A stretch of 64,000 nt of DNA from Sitta carolinensis (taxonomy: Eukaryota; Chordata; Aves; Passeriformes; Sittidae). The notes below the pieces were generated by a model. That model had not been told where the DNA came from. It was given only the letters and a program-made list of their open reading frames with translations, and did not search any database. Of the stretch, positions 1 through 12,900 are shown in pieces. The stretch spans positions 10,589,234-10,653,233 of the forward strand of contig JAVUNC010000019.1 of assembly GCA_032173965.1 (NCBI GenBank), given 5' to 3'. Position 1 is the stretch's first letter. Each line of letters opens with the position of its first letter. Position numbers and translations under genes: made by a program.

Positions 1-884
1 CCAGAGCACATACACCCCTATGTGAAATGACTGGAGGAGTTGGATATGGTGCAGCACAGTCTTCTTATCACTGCGCAGTGATATTTCAAAAGCAGGCAAA
101 AAAGGTAAATTAATGGGATTGGGGGTGATTATTGCTAATATATTAGGCAGCCTTTGTTCTCCAGCACACTGCATTTTTTTTGTTCCTATGTTCTGAAATA
201 CCCTCTATTAACTCCATGGCCTAGCTTTGTACACACAGACCAACACTGGAATTCTTTAGCTGATTGGGATTTTCTTGTTCTTCCTTTGATGTCTGAATCC
301 TTCAGTTACCACTGCAGCTGTGCAGTGATACTCATATTTATCCATTTGCTGTCACAAAACCAGCTATTAACTCTCAAAGGGACTTGGTGCCTAAAGGAAA
401 GTAGCAACCTGCTTTCCTTAGGTGCAGCAAATATGGAGGGACAGATGGCTGAGACACTAATAAGGTGTTGACCAAGGACTTATAAAATACTGAAGGCCTC
501 ATTAGCAATGGCAGATGTTTCCTGTAGCTCCTGCTTGTGCTTCTCTGGGTTTGATTAAAACTGTGATTAAATTGTGCGTGTGTGTGTAGGTGAGTACATC
601 TTCTTATCTTTAAATATGAACTGAGCCTATTCATACTGTTAAATAGGTAAAAATTTCACTAAATGCCGAATTACCATGACTGAAGTCATAGGCTTTGTTG
701 TACCCATTTGTGACCTCATTCAGGTGTCCCAAAAACTGGTGATCATCCCTTGGTGTCAGTAGCATACTCACTGAAAGCAAATGGGGAATCCCTTCTCTAA
801 TGCTTCCTCCTGTTTCTCCATTCTCTGGCTCCAGTCTAAGAGCCATCACTTGTAACTGACAGAAAGACAGTGACTTCTGGATTG
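1..884. other. No gene recognised (left edge)
   Basis: This AT-leaning stretch carries only short, unrelated open frames on both strands. None has flanking splice signals or a composition that looks protein coding. If the TTBK1 assignment downstream is right, it lies inside a large TTBK1 intron whose upstream exons are left of the window. A short TG run (about 574-588) is the only simple repeat seen. Confidence 0.5.
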
Positions 885-2105
885 TCATAGAATCACAGCA
901 TGCCTGAGGTTGGAAGGGACCTCTAGAGATCATTTACTTTTACCCTCTGCTTCAAGATGTATCACCTAGGGCAGGTTGCCCAGGACAGTGTCCGGTTAAA
1001 ATATCTCTGAGGATGGAGACTGCACAACCTCACTGGGCAACCTGTTCCAGTGTTCAGTCATCACTGTTATGGTAAAAAACTTTTTAAAACCTTTAAATGG
1101 AATTTCCTGTATTTCAGTTTCTGTTCCTTTATTTTTTTACTTTCACTGGACATCACTAAGAAGAGTCTGGATCCATCTTCCCATCAGGTATTTATAAATG
1201 TTGTTAAGAATCCCCCTGAGCCTTCTCTTCTCCAGCTCTCTCAGCGTCTCCTCAAATTAAAGGTCTTCCAGTCCCTTCATCATTTTTGTGACCCTTCTCT
1301 GGACTATATCCAGCCTCTCCACATGTCTCTTGTACTGGTCTGCTCAGAACTGGAACACAGTACTCCAGGTGTGACTCACCAGTGCTGAGCAGAGGGGAAG
1401 GACCATCCCCCTCAGCACTCCTGACACATACTGAGGGGCTGTCAGCCCTTTTTTGTGTTCAGCTTAGAGTTCACCAGGACCTCCAGGTACTTCTCTGTCA
1501 AACTGCTTCCAAAACAGGTGGCCCACAGTGTGTTCTGTTCCTCCCCACTTCCCTTTGTTGAACTTCATGAAATTCCTTTTTCCCATTTCACCAGCCTATC
1601 CAGGCACCTCTGAATGTGATCACAACCTTCTGGTGTGGCAGCCACTCCTCCCAGTATTGTGTCATCTGTGAATCTGCAGAAGGTACACTCTGTCCCATCA
1701 TCCAGGTCACTGATTAAGTTGTTAAACAGTAGTGGCTGCATTATCAGACCCTGGCTACACCATTAATGACTGGACATTTTTTTTTTCTCCAAACATGCTA
1801 TTTTATGACTAGTAGCCCACCCAGTTTTCAGTCTAAATCACTATTTACTTATCTAGCCCGTACTGCATTGTTTTGTCTCTGAAGATTTTATGGGAGACAG
1901 TGTCAGAAATCTTACTAAAGTCAAGATCAACAACCTCCCACCCAGTCCTCTCAACACGGAAAGCTCTCGGGTTCATTAGACGTGATTTCCCCTTCATATA
2001 TCCATGTTGACTGCACCTTCTTCTTCATATGTTTGGAAATGCCTTCTTCCAGGAGGATTTGCTCCATGTTCTTTCCAGGCTGGCCAGCCTTTAGTTCCCT
2101 GAGTT
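885..2105 (-). repeat. CR1-type LINE fragment, reverse orientation, decayed
   Basis: Read on the + strand this begins with the reverse complement of the avian CR1 3' end (a CATAGAATCACAG-like start followed by a GGTTGGAAGGGACCTCTAGAG-type segment). It continues through the familiar CR1 order: the segment about cutting cost of a small population of diagnostic words such as 'CTTCTCTTCCAG', then 'CCTTTGTTGAACTTCATGA', then 'GACAGTGTCAGAAATCTT', then a 'GATTTCCCCTTCATATATCCATGTTGACTG'-type segment in the 1980-2010 region. The order and spacing match an ordinary 5'-truncated CR1, about 1.2 kb. All frames are interrupted, so it is not mobile. The exact inner boundary is uncertain; similarity fades near 2105. 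Recognition is from memory of the avian consensus, not from a search. Confidence 0.8.
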
Positions 2106-5100
2106 ATCCTCATTTAGAACTCAGATGTTTCCTCAAACATGTCAGTCTTTTGGAGGACAGATATTGTAGCTCAAATGTGAGAGATGGTGCTGTCCTTGTT
2201 AAAACTCTGTGGGTGTAAGAGGGAGCAGGGAATGATGAGATGCTGCTGTGAGGAAAGTCAAGTACAGAGGAGGCTCTGAATAGCCTGGGGGAGTTTCTGA
2301 CCCAAATATTCTCACATATTAGGTATCTCCCAGTTTCAGATGACAAGAAAATGGCTTCAGTGGAGCATAGATCTCATGGGAAGACCTGGTACAAAGGGAG
2401 AATAGAAACTATGTCCTGTTCAAGCCCTTCTCTCTGTGCACTACTCAATACATCTGTTTAACAGAGCTCTAAGGGTTTACTTTAATGTATGCATTTCAGG
2501 GATGTCCTAATAAGACTCAGGGGTGTTTTTTTAAGCACTAGTGTGCAGATAAAGCTATAGAAATAGATAAAGAATGACTGGAAGAAAAGATTGAACCTGC
2601 ACTTCTGTTTACCTATTCATCCTGACAAAGGGTTGCTGTTACTGTTGGAAAAAAATTTAAACCCATATGTCCCAATATAATTTAAAAATCTGTCAAATTC
2701 TTAAGTATGAAGAACACTTCTTAAGTATGTAGTATGTCTGAATAAATTCACTGACACTTGACAGGGATGGCAACTTACTGCTGCCTTCTGCAGAGAAAAG
2801 ACTCAAAAACGTTCATACATATATGAATTTTAGAAATTATTTCTGATTATGCTCGGCTCTGTTCTCATAGGTATTTCTTGATTCTGTCTCTCCTGCTACT
2901 AGTGTAGTTGGCGTTGTATAAAATATTTGGGGATTTGCCTGCCTAAAACATGCCTGTCCAAATGACGTCACATCTAAAAAACCACAAGAGAAGTGAAAAA
3001 TTAAAATGGGAGATTTACTCTGCTTTACCTATCCTTGAATAGGTAATATCCTTGAATTCTGAAGGGTTCAGAGAGCATTTTGCTTAGGCTGATTCTTACA
3101 GTCCTAGAGTTCATCTGTTAGAAAAGGTCCCAGTGTGAAGAGGTACTAGTATATTTTTCCTCACCAACTCAGCTGTGTAGTTAAAATCACTCTTTAAAAT
3201 CATCTTGATGCCATCTTTGGCCTCTTTTCTCACACAGCCAGGAGAGTGCCACAGGTGGAAATTGTCCGTGTCTCAAGCCTGAGAGGAAAGCAGGGGAGAA
3301 GGTGCTGTGTGTCTTGGTTTCCTTTCCCTTCTACAGCATTGTCTGTGGGCTGCTCTGAGGGCACCTGAGGGACCATTTCTCAGTGATGAGAAATGGGCAT
3401 TGTCAGAGGAGAAGACTCATTGCTCCTCACACAGTGTAATTCCCATTGGTCTGCGCTTGATGTCTGCTGTAGGTGATGTGATTCTTTGACAGTCAGCCTC
3501 TCTCTCTTCCCTCCACATGAGAAGAGAAGCTGGTCAGCTGATGGAGAAGGATGAATGTAGAGTTGACCTCTTACACTCTTTAGATTCAGAGTCCCAGTCC
3601 ATCCATGTGTTAGCAATAAAGGATCAGCAAAAGGGTGGTAGTAGAAGTAATATTCACATATGCTCTTTATATATATATTTATATATATATATATATCAGG
3701 TAGTAGCTATCAAAACCTTAAGCTCAGTAGACATTCCTAATTACATTTTAGATCTGTAAAATATATTGAGTTCTATCAACATCACATTCTCCTGGGACTT
3801 CATATACAAAGTGTCCTACTGATCCTGTGTGAACAGAGCAGAATAAGCCTGATGGAATGTGGTCAAGCCTGATTGCTGCAAGGGGATAAAGGGGGGGCAG
3901 CACCTTCAGCATCGATTGAGTAATTTAAGCACTAGAGCATCAGTCAGAAAAGGTGGCATGTGTGTAAACTCAGCTTCATCCCAGAGGCAGCAACACCAAA
4001 GTGCACTTACTGATGGGGTGTTGTAATGGCAAGTTCCTTGGTCCTGTGCAATAGAGGAGGTCTCTCTGGGTAGCTGGAGCGATCCTTTGAGATCTGAGAC
4101 ATCTTTAACATATTGGGATGATATATACCTTGGAAATCATACAATATGCTGAACTCAAACATGGAACCAAAAATTAGGAATAAAAATTCCAGTAACGCTT
4201 AGTAGTGCAGCTTGCAAAAAGCACACACGGGGCTGAATTTCTACACTATCTATGCAAAGAAGACATGGTTGTCTTTATGAAAAATTAGAGGTGCTGTCTA
4301 GATTTTATTTGTCTCCCTTAAGTACTCTGTATGACAGCATTATATTATTATTATCTGAGACTCTGATCTATGCGGTGACATGCAGTACATTTAGGACTGT
4401 GAATAATTGCTTTTCACATTTAATGCCAACCACGAACTGAGTAGCTCTCAGGCACTTCTGAAGATGTCTGCCTCAAAGCACTGCAAAGATATTGAAGGTG
4501 ACAGGAAAGAGATGATGCTGGATGACATTCAGCTCTTTTTCTAGTGCAAGGGTAACATCTCCAGTAAGGTAAGGAGAGCAGTTTTGGCCTAAAGAAAATC
4601 CAATATTGCCTTTCCACATTCCACCTGCAGAGACTTCCTGAAAAGAAACGCAGCACAAGAAAGGGAATGCATTTCCCATTTTCCCTTCCTTCCCTTGAAA
4701 GGAAAAAAAGTGATTCCAGGAAAAAAAGTCTGGTTCTGGAGGTTGAGACTGCTGACCCTTGCGGAAGTGCTGGTTTCATAAAAGAGGTAGAAAGGGATGG
4801 GAGACTTAGCACTTTCAGGGTGAAGGATCTGAAATGATCCCCCTAATGCCTCTCTCTTCCATTCAGAGCAGAAAGAGAAGGTAGGGACTGCAATCTCATT
4901 CTGACACAAGCTGTCCTGAGTAGATGTACTTCCTCCTTCTCCTGGCTATCCCAGGATCACAGAAGCAGAGAAGGAACCTAAAAGTGCATCTCCTCCTCAT
5001 ATCCTCCTAAGGTCCTGTGTTTTGAATTTCTCACTGAAAAGAGAATTATATTCTGCCTGCCTGTCGAGCTGCTGTCTATCCACTGCTTTCCAAAACTGGA

Positions 5101-5715
5101 AGCATTAACACTCCCCCTGCAGGTACTCAATATAAAAATGTATCAGGAGGCCAGCAGTGTAAGTGTGAGAAAAAAGAAGTCTGCTAACAGCCCCCAAATT
5201 TGCTTTTTCAAATCCCTGGAGTGAGTTTTAAAAAGAGTCATTGAAAGAGCCCCTGAGAATCCCTCGCTTTCAAATACACATAATCATTTTAGTACTGTTT
5301 CACCTTTTATCATTCATGTGGTTTCCAAATGTGTTCAGAGTTTGACTCTTACCTATGTGCAAGATTATGAATAGTGACATGCCAAGATGAGCACTGCCAG
5401 TGGAGCAGAGAGGTGAGGCTTGTGGCCTGAAGAGCCAGAGGAGGGGACAGAGTACAGAGCCTGGCACTGCTGGTGTCACTCTGGTCCACTGTGGCTGGGT
5501 AGAGCATGGCAAGCCCCCTGTAATGACAGGTTTCCATGGTGCCCATAGCATCCCTGGGAACTGATAGCCATAGAGAGCAGTAAGTAAGGCCCTGTGTAGA
5601 ACAAAAGCATTTTTCATCCGCCAGCGAAGATGTCCACAGCATGTGCATCACAAACCAGGGGCGAGTCAAGTCTTTGCCTGACACCTTTTCCTCCACTCTT
5701 CTTGGTCTTTTTCAG
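2106..5715. other. Non-coding, probably TTBK1 intron
   Basis: No exon could be supported. It contains the TA-rich simple repeat at 3664-3698 and a stretch near 4950-5000 that weakly resembles a CR1 end. The last 40 bases before 5716 are a strong polypyrimidine tract and acceptor for the next exon. Confidence 0.5.
3664..3698. repeat. (TA)n microsatellite
   Basis: An imperfect run of TA dinucleotides with a few TTT interruptions, seen directly. Likely length-variable; no function inferred. Confidence 0.9.
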
Positions 5716-6000
5716 TTGGAGGAGGACAGGCCTTCTCAGCACTCCCTCCCGAGGTACAGCCCCCTGAGAAGACTGGCGTCCTCCGTTTTCTCCTCCTCAA
5801 CCCTGGAGACAGAACACTACCCTCACGTTGGTGGCACTTTCATACAGCGCAGCCGTTCGGCGGAGAGCAGCCCCGTGCGCATGCCCCACCGCAGGCACAT
5901 GCCCCTCACGGCAGGAAACCACAGACTCATGCCTTCCGTCCTCCGCATTTCCAGGTCCCAGCTCCAGCAGGTGTGGGCCCGCTTCACACACAAAACATAG
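5716..6000 (+). CDS. TTBK1-associated exon: alternative last exon or cassette
   Basis: A pyrimidine-rich tract ending TTTTTCAG directly precedes 5716, and an open frame runs from the first base (phase 0) to a TAG at 5998-6000, giving 94 residues. The peptide starts LEEDRPSQHSLPRYSPL and is Arg/Ser/His-rich with several S-P sites and an RSRSAESSPVR segment, like the unstructured tails of CK1-related kinases. It ends VWARFTHKT. An internal CAG|GTGTGG at 5970/5971 could instead serve as a donor. That gives a 255-base exon, which would keep frame with the phase-0 acceptor of the TTBK1 exon at 20470. I assign it to TTBK1 from strand, position and phase. The peptide is not in the human TTBK1 reference or the TTBK2 tail as I recall them, so a separate gene ending here remains possible. 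That it is a real exon is fairly secure; the gene it belongs to is less so. Confidence 0.65.
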   Translation: MEEDRPSQHSLPRYSPLRRLASSVFSSSTLETEHYPHVGGTFIQRSRSAESSPVRMPHRRHMPLTAGNHRLMPSVLRISRSQLQQVWARFTHKT

Positions 6001-6930
6001 CCTGTTCAGGGAAGCAGCAGCCTCCATAATGCAATAATAGATCCCACCCGCCCACAATGTGTCACCACTTAATGCAATATTGAATCCCAGACAACACTGG
6101 CCTAATGTACTGTAACTTCCAAAGCCCCTGCAACCAGACCCCACAGAGACTGAAAACATCTGCCTTTCTAAACCTCCCAGCAGCCTGAGCGAGGGGCGGC
6201 AGCAAGGCGAAGATGAGAACGCAGATGGTGAACGTGTGGTGTGTGAAAGAGGTGGATGCCAGGGCTCATCCGAAAATCCCACTCGCGCTCCTGCAGCCTC
6301 GGGGTAGGAAGTGCAGGGCTGCCTCACTGAACACATGCAATCGAGCGACAAATGTTGTCAAGTTATGACTGGAATGGAGAGACTGTGGAGGTATCAGCGA
6401 GCGTTGCCTTCCTCAGCAAATCGGTTCAAGCATCTCTGTTGGTGTCTTACACTGGGCCAAATCTGTAGGCAGTTCTACTCCATCTAGGTATAGGCAGACT
6501 CCCACTCAAAGCTCACCTGAGGCAGGACCTCAGGTTTGTCCCTCTTGTGGAGTTACAATCGTGTATCTCTTTGTTGCTTTCGCCTTGGAAATCCCCTTGC
6601 TTTTGTTGCTGTTTGGTTTCCATACAGTGACCACACATTTCTGTCTCTCTTGCTGTGCCTCTGTTACATGACAGTGGGACTGTTTGTCTGCTCTCCACTC
6701 CTAAGCTGCTCTAAATTTTCCTACCTGCCCCAAGAGGCACTGACTGTCAAGTTGGATAGCAAAGATTTTCTTACCGATCCAGCTGTATATTGCGCTGTTT
6801 TTAAATTCCAGAAATTTTAGGCAACTGCAGCTTTTCAATGGAAGAGCAGTCCTGCTTCTTGGCCTTGCTTGGAAATGCCTGTGATAACAGATCTCATTTG
6901 AGAAATAAAGTGGCCTCAGCTCCTGGTATA
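6001..6930 (+). other. Possible 3' UTR of a short TTBK1 isoform
   Basis: If the 5716 exon is terminal, the sequence after its TAG would be 3' UTR. The first canonical AATAAA downstream is at 6904-6909 (in GAGAAATAAAGTGG), giving a UTR of about 0.9 kb. This is inference from position only; no transcript evidence is available. Confidence 0.3.
6904..6909 (+). promoter_or_regulatory. Candidate poly(A) signal for the short isoform
   Basis: A canonical AATAAA hexamer, the first one after the stop codon at 5998-6000. Such hexamers are common by chance in AT-rich introns, so support is weak. Confidence 0.3.
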
Positions 6931-9900
6931 CAGAGCCCATGAAGCCCTTTGCTAAAACTGTGAATCTCAAAAGAAAAGGGAGATCAAAGTTAATTTAAAT
7001 TGTCAGAAGTATCCTTATTTCCTGTGTTTGCAGAAATATATCGCCCTTCTCAGTAGAGTTGCAGTGTATGAAACACCAGACTGTATGAAGACTTTCTGTA
7101 GTTAAGTGAAGGTAGTGACTCTCTTCTATTGCCATGAGCCTTTGGCCTCATCTTCTGGGAGAACAGGCAGTATGGATGTTAAAGTGAAGGAAGAAGGGGT
7201 CGTCGCTGGTGCTCAGGGCTCTAGGGAAGTGCAAGTCCAAAGTAAAATACTGCAGAAAATATACAAGCATAGGATACAGGCAAGAAAACATGCAGAAAGC
7301 TCAGACAGATGAAAATGGGTTGGAGTAGGTGTGGCTGTTGGAAGTTGTGATATGAGGTGTCACTGCATAGGTAGGGTGTTTCCAGTGGGTTTACAAGGAA
7401 CAATTCCTCCCGGGCTGTGCTTTCTGTAGGTACATCTGCCCTACCTGAGGCTCTCTTAATATTAGATTCACCCTCCCATAATCAAGACCAGATAGTGCAG
7501 CCCCAGACAGGGTGGGTGGTGCTTTCTGAAGCTCCTAGGACCTGGCCCAGTGTATCTGCATGCTGCAGGACATGGTCTGACAGGCTGACATGCTGATAGA
7601 GCATCCTGGGGGGTGCAGGGATGGAGACTGGGGGGCAACACACCCTCCTTGAGAAGATTGGCACAGGTATGACCAGCCTCTTCCCACAATCATTCTTGAG
7701 TCAGTGACATCAATTCCTTTTCATTTGCCCCAAGAACATGTGTGAACAGGACAGTTTACTGTTCAGACAAAATTTTTATCTGCAATTTTTTCACAAGCTT
7801 TATTTTTTAAAAAGGTACTTTATTTTTGGTACTGCCAAAAATACTTGGATTGAATTAATCACTCTCCTAATCCTATTTGGCAGTTCCCTTGTCAAGCACA
7901 GATACCAGAAAGAGCAAGGCTTTGCTCTTCTCAAAGTGATATGAGAAGGGATGATTTCCTCAAGTAGGCTCTACTCTGATGTTAATTTTTTTCCATCTTC
8001 AATAGCAACTTTCATGGAAGAACAGATTTCAGAAAAAAAATGGAATTTGTGAAAAGCTCTTTTGTTCATAGCATCCAAAACACTTATATTCACTTTTCAA
8101 AGTCAATTTTAGAAATTAAAACTACTCTTCTTCTATTTTTAAAGAAAAATCAAACAATTTTTAGTTTTGCCAGTCAGAAAAGGGAACAAACTAGATAACT
8201 GGGTATTTATAAACTCTAAGCCTTTTGTTCAGACAGAAACAATGACTAACCAATAAGTAGTTCCATACATAAATTTCAAAGGTCAGTAGTCTATCTAATG
8301 CTACTACTCATCATAATGCTACCCACATAAACTTGATACTGCTCTTCTAAGTTCAAAAATCTGATTTATAAAGACGGTTGATTTATATAGACTTCAGTAA
8401 GACTTTTTTCCAGTTAAAATTATTAATAAATTGAAAGCAAACTAGACAAACAAAATATGTTTGTGTGTTGCTATCTCTTACAAGAGGGGCTGTTTCTCAT
8501 TAGGACTCCTGACCTCCTGCCCTTAACTCAGCACTATTCCATGCCTTTAGTGGACTGTCAAGAAGAACAAAGAAATCACTGAGGAGAAAGTTTGCAGTGA
8601 CAGAAGGTGGGTGGTTTGATAAAACACCGCTGACAGATTGGCTCTGCAGAAGGATCTGAATTGCTTGATAAATTGCTTGTGTTCAAAGTAATGATTGCAT
8701 CCACACAGGGACAAGGTCATGTTTGGAGTATGAAAGAAGTAAGTCACATGTACAGAATGAGAGAAACTGTGCCCTGGGAAGTCACGTCTCCCAAAATGAG
8801 GTGGCAGCTAGGTGAAGTAATTAGCTGCATCTAAGTTCTTACTATGCTGCTGCAGGAAAAAAACCCAAAAACATTCTTCTTCAGAGTATCAACAGGAAAA
8901 TGGAAGCTATGAACAGAGGGAGATCTTTTATGGTAGTGAGATCACTACCAGACATATCCAAGTCTTGTATGGAAATTTTTGTAAAAGATTTTCAAAACCT
9001 AAAGTGAAGAAGTGATACAAGAACGCTTGTGTAAAACCTGCCTTGTAGAATGAGCTGGAAGAAATGCAGTCTAGCATTAAATACAAAACTAAAAAGTGAC
9101 ATGATTGCTGTTAGGTGTCTTTGCCAGAATAGAGCAAGAGGGGTTTTAACCTGCCAGGCAAAGATATGAGTCTAAGTGCTGGAAGATAAAATAGCAAAGT
9201 TAAACCTAGAAGCAAGATGCTCATTTTAAAGACATAGGTGTGTGGTAAACCACTGAAATACATTATTAAAAGACTGAATCCTTTGCTGTTAAGTCTCTGT
9301 AAGGTGGGATATTGGTTTCTAAACCAATCCTGTTAAACCATCAAATTTGGGGTCTATACCAGAATAATTGGACATGTTGCTGTCACCTGGGTTTTATGGG
9401 AAGTCTTATTTTATGATCAATATGTATTTTACAATTTAATTCTGAACAAATTAATTGGTGCTAATGGCTGGAATCCTGATGTTAAAGTATTATGCAAAAA
9501 GTATTAAAAATAGTCAATTTAAAGGGGTTTTTTTTAACATCTTCATCTAATGCTGTATTAATTACTATGGAATCTACATATTGTTAAGGAACAGTTGGCA
9601 AATTAAAGAAATGTGAAAAGAGATCTTTTTTATATATATGGAAATGTAATAAATTAATATTGAAACTAGTTGCAGTGCAATTCTAAAGAAACCTTATGTA
9701 GACTACATTTATATTGCATTTATTTATTGTGTTTAATTTATAATGACTGCAATTATAAATGTAAATACGTCCAAAATCAGTTGGCAAAAAACCCAACTGA
9801 TGAAAGGCTATTGACATGAAAATTGATCATGGGGCTGTGGGCTGAAAAGTTAGTGCCCTAGTTATTTGTCCTTTTATGTTTGGTAGGGTTTTTTTAGTTC

Positions 9901-12900
9901 TTCAGATGGAATAAGCCAATGGGAATCAACACTAGTGAAATAAAATTCCCTTTCAGCATGAGACTCTTAGGCAAATTGTGTTCATCAGAAGGGTCCAAGA
10001 ACAGGATTTGCATCTTGAGGGAAATACTCTTCTTTTACTTCCCACTGTACATAGCACTTGTTCTCCTCAGAATCCAAATTGGAAATGAGCATTTGCCACT
10101 CCCTCACAGAGATCATTGGCATCAGGACTGGAAGCTGTTGCTGGGATCTCATGATCTACTTCAGTGAGCAAATGTTCATCACTTGTATATACATATAAAA
10201 GCCATCTTTTTATATCTTGGCCTCTTGGCTCCTTTCACTTTTTTTCTATGCAGAATGGGAGATGTTTCCAATTTATTGCTCTCTCCTCAGCCTTCTTCCC
10301 TCAGGAAGGAGCTAATGATTCCTGTGAAAATGTTACTGTAAATGCTTGGGTTAAGCTAGCACTGGGTAAATGTGGTTATGCCAGCACGCATTCACTTTCA
10401 GGGGAGACAGTTCTTGTGGGAGGAGGTTGACTGAAAATAAGTTGCACTGACACAGGTGCAGTTCTGCAGATGCCAGTTTTCATTAGGGGTATCCTCTTGA
10501 AACCCTTGTGATGGCAAAGTCCCTGCTGCAAGCCTGACCTTGTCTACCAATCCCATTCAGGACAGGCACATGAAAAAGCTACAGTGCATCACCTCCTTCA
10601 CTATTTCAACTCTCTTTTGATACAGTGATGACAGAAAGTAAGATAGAAATGCCCTGTAAAACAGCCATATCGGTGATATAACCCCATCCTTATGCTACCT
10701 CTTCATGATGAAGTTGTTCCTGTCCTACCACTCCTTCTCTTTGTTGTGTGTCTGAACCTGGACATTGTGGTGATCAGGGCTGCTGCAGGACTGTTGTTCT
10801 GAAAGGGGCAAGCTTGTTCAGAAGTTGTGTTTGTTGGGCTGAATGAATGAATCCTGCCCAGAATGGAGAAGCTGTACTTGGACAGTAGCCTCCAGGTTGG
10901 ACTGATATAAGGCAGCTGATGCTCTCCTCTGGGATCTCATCATTGCTCTGTAAGCAGAGATATTGCTCAGCAGCTGCCACCCAGCTTCTGTTCAAATCCA
11001 AATCTGGGTGCAAGAACAGCAGCAGTTGGCTATGGCCCCCCAAGCTGCTAGTAGACTTCACATGCAGAACCCCCTCACCTTCACCTCACTGAGAAGTTCT
11101 CTTAGATCTGGTTGCCTCTTTATTCCAATTTGCCTCTCCCATCTCTTCCCCATATACAAAGTCTTTTTGCTCTACTTTGGTTGCCTGTGTGTATCCCACT
11201 CCACACATGGGTAAACCCTGTGGTTTACATCTGTTGCCATTCATGGAATCTCATACCCCACATCCTTATGGCATCCCTGGATACCTTCACTACCTTCTGC
11301 CTTTGCCATTCCCGAGAACCTGCAGAGTCTGTCTCCTGCACCAGTTTCTTATGCATTGCATAGCTTGTGGTACCCCATACAATCCCTATAGCACTTTGAG
11401 CAGCCAAGGTTCTTTCCCTCCCTCTGACTTCTTTGGAGGAAATTGGAAAAAAATGGCACATTTTGGCAACTGGAGCAGTCTCAGCTCTACATGGAATCTG
11501 TGTGAGGATCACACTGTTTAAAAGCAGCTTGATTTCAAAAATGAGGATGGAAGATACCTTCCATTTTCAGGGCAGTTGCATGAGGTTCAAGTCCTGGAAT
11601 CCTTAGGACTTAGCAAGCTCTCCTCAGTTATTGTCTGCCTCAGCAGCTAAATTTAGACAGCTGGCAGTGCTCTTTCCCTCAAGACCCAGATACCATCTGC
11701 GTTTGCAAACCATGTAAATAGCTGGCTGGACACCATTTCTGTTGGGAGCAAGTCTCCAAGTTCTGCTTAAGTCGGTGCCTGGTCTCTGTGAGTGAGAAAA
11801 TGTCTCAACTCCAGTTGAAAACTTCAAGTTCTTCCAAATAGATGTTTTCTGGGCTGGCAAATAGACTGATCCCATTCTGCAACCTAGGAGCTGGGAGAGT
11901 GGGGAGGTTTCAAATCAAATAGGGTATTTCAAGCAGCCAGGAGAGCAATTTTAAGTGCAACAGAGCTGTCCCTCTTCATTAACTGTTAACTTTAACACCC
12001 CAGTGTTTCCTTCTGTTGCCTGTCTTAAACTGGAGGTATTACAGACTGGTGGACTCTTTCTTGGGGATTGGTGTTCTTTATTTGCCACATGTAATGACTG
12101 TTCTTCCCTTATCAAGCCTGTGCCACTGTCATTAGGCGACCAAAGTATCTTGCTGTTTTAAACAAGCTCTTTGTTTCATCTGTGACCACATTTAACACCC
12201 AGCTCTCCCTAGCAGCTTCTGGAGCAGCCAGACCCAGGTGTTACACAAGAAGGCCTTTGAGATCCAGTCAACAATTTTTTTCCTTTTTGCTGTATTTTTT
12301 AGATACAGGACCTCTGGAAAGAGGCCTGTTGCTTGAAGTGATCAGCCATAATAAGCAAAGATGTTTTCAGCACCTTCCCCAGCCCATTCATGGGCACAGA
12401 GGTTGAGTGGCTCTTCAGTAGCTGGGCTGTTTCTTTTCCAAAAGTGGCTCTAAAGCCAGTGAACACACACCTCTTATAACTCACCTAGGCTGTGAGCCCT
12501 TGAGATGAGAAACAAAACAAGTGTCATTTGGGACACCTCTCTGCTCTGTGCTTCAAACATTTCTTCCAAAGATTTCACTTTGGAGTATTTATCTACCTCA
12601 TTTGTCTTTTGTTTCAGTAGCATTGCCAGGATTTTGGTACCATCTTTGCCACTGACTACTTTGCCCCAACGTGTGCAGCCTCTTTTGAGAGTCTTTGTGA
12701 TTTGTTTTGTAGTAGAAGCCTTCTGCAGTCAGAAAGACCCTTCTGCAGTCTGGGAAACCAGAGCAAACACCTCAGTTTAGGCTTTCTAGAGTTTATTCAG
12801 AAACACTTGCAGTATTCATACCTTCCTATGGACTCTTAAACTCTAAAGATCCCCAAGTGCTTTATTTTTCCCATGACTCACTTCCCTGCTGTTTAACATG

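Noticed and set aside
5716..6000. Assignment of this exon to TTBK2
   Set aside because: The TTBK2 C-terminus as I recall it ends differently, and the neighbouring downstream exons are clearly TTBK1.
5797..6351. A 184-codon frame on the - strand over the 5716 exon
   Set aside because: It is the antisense shadow of a convincing + strand exon with a splice acceptor, and shows no protein-family resemblance.
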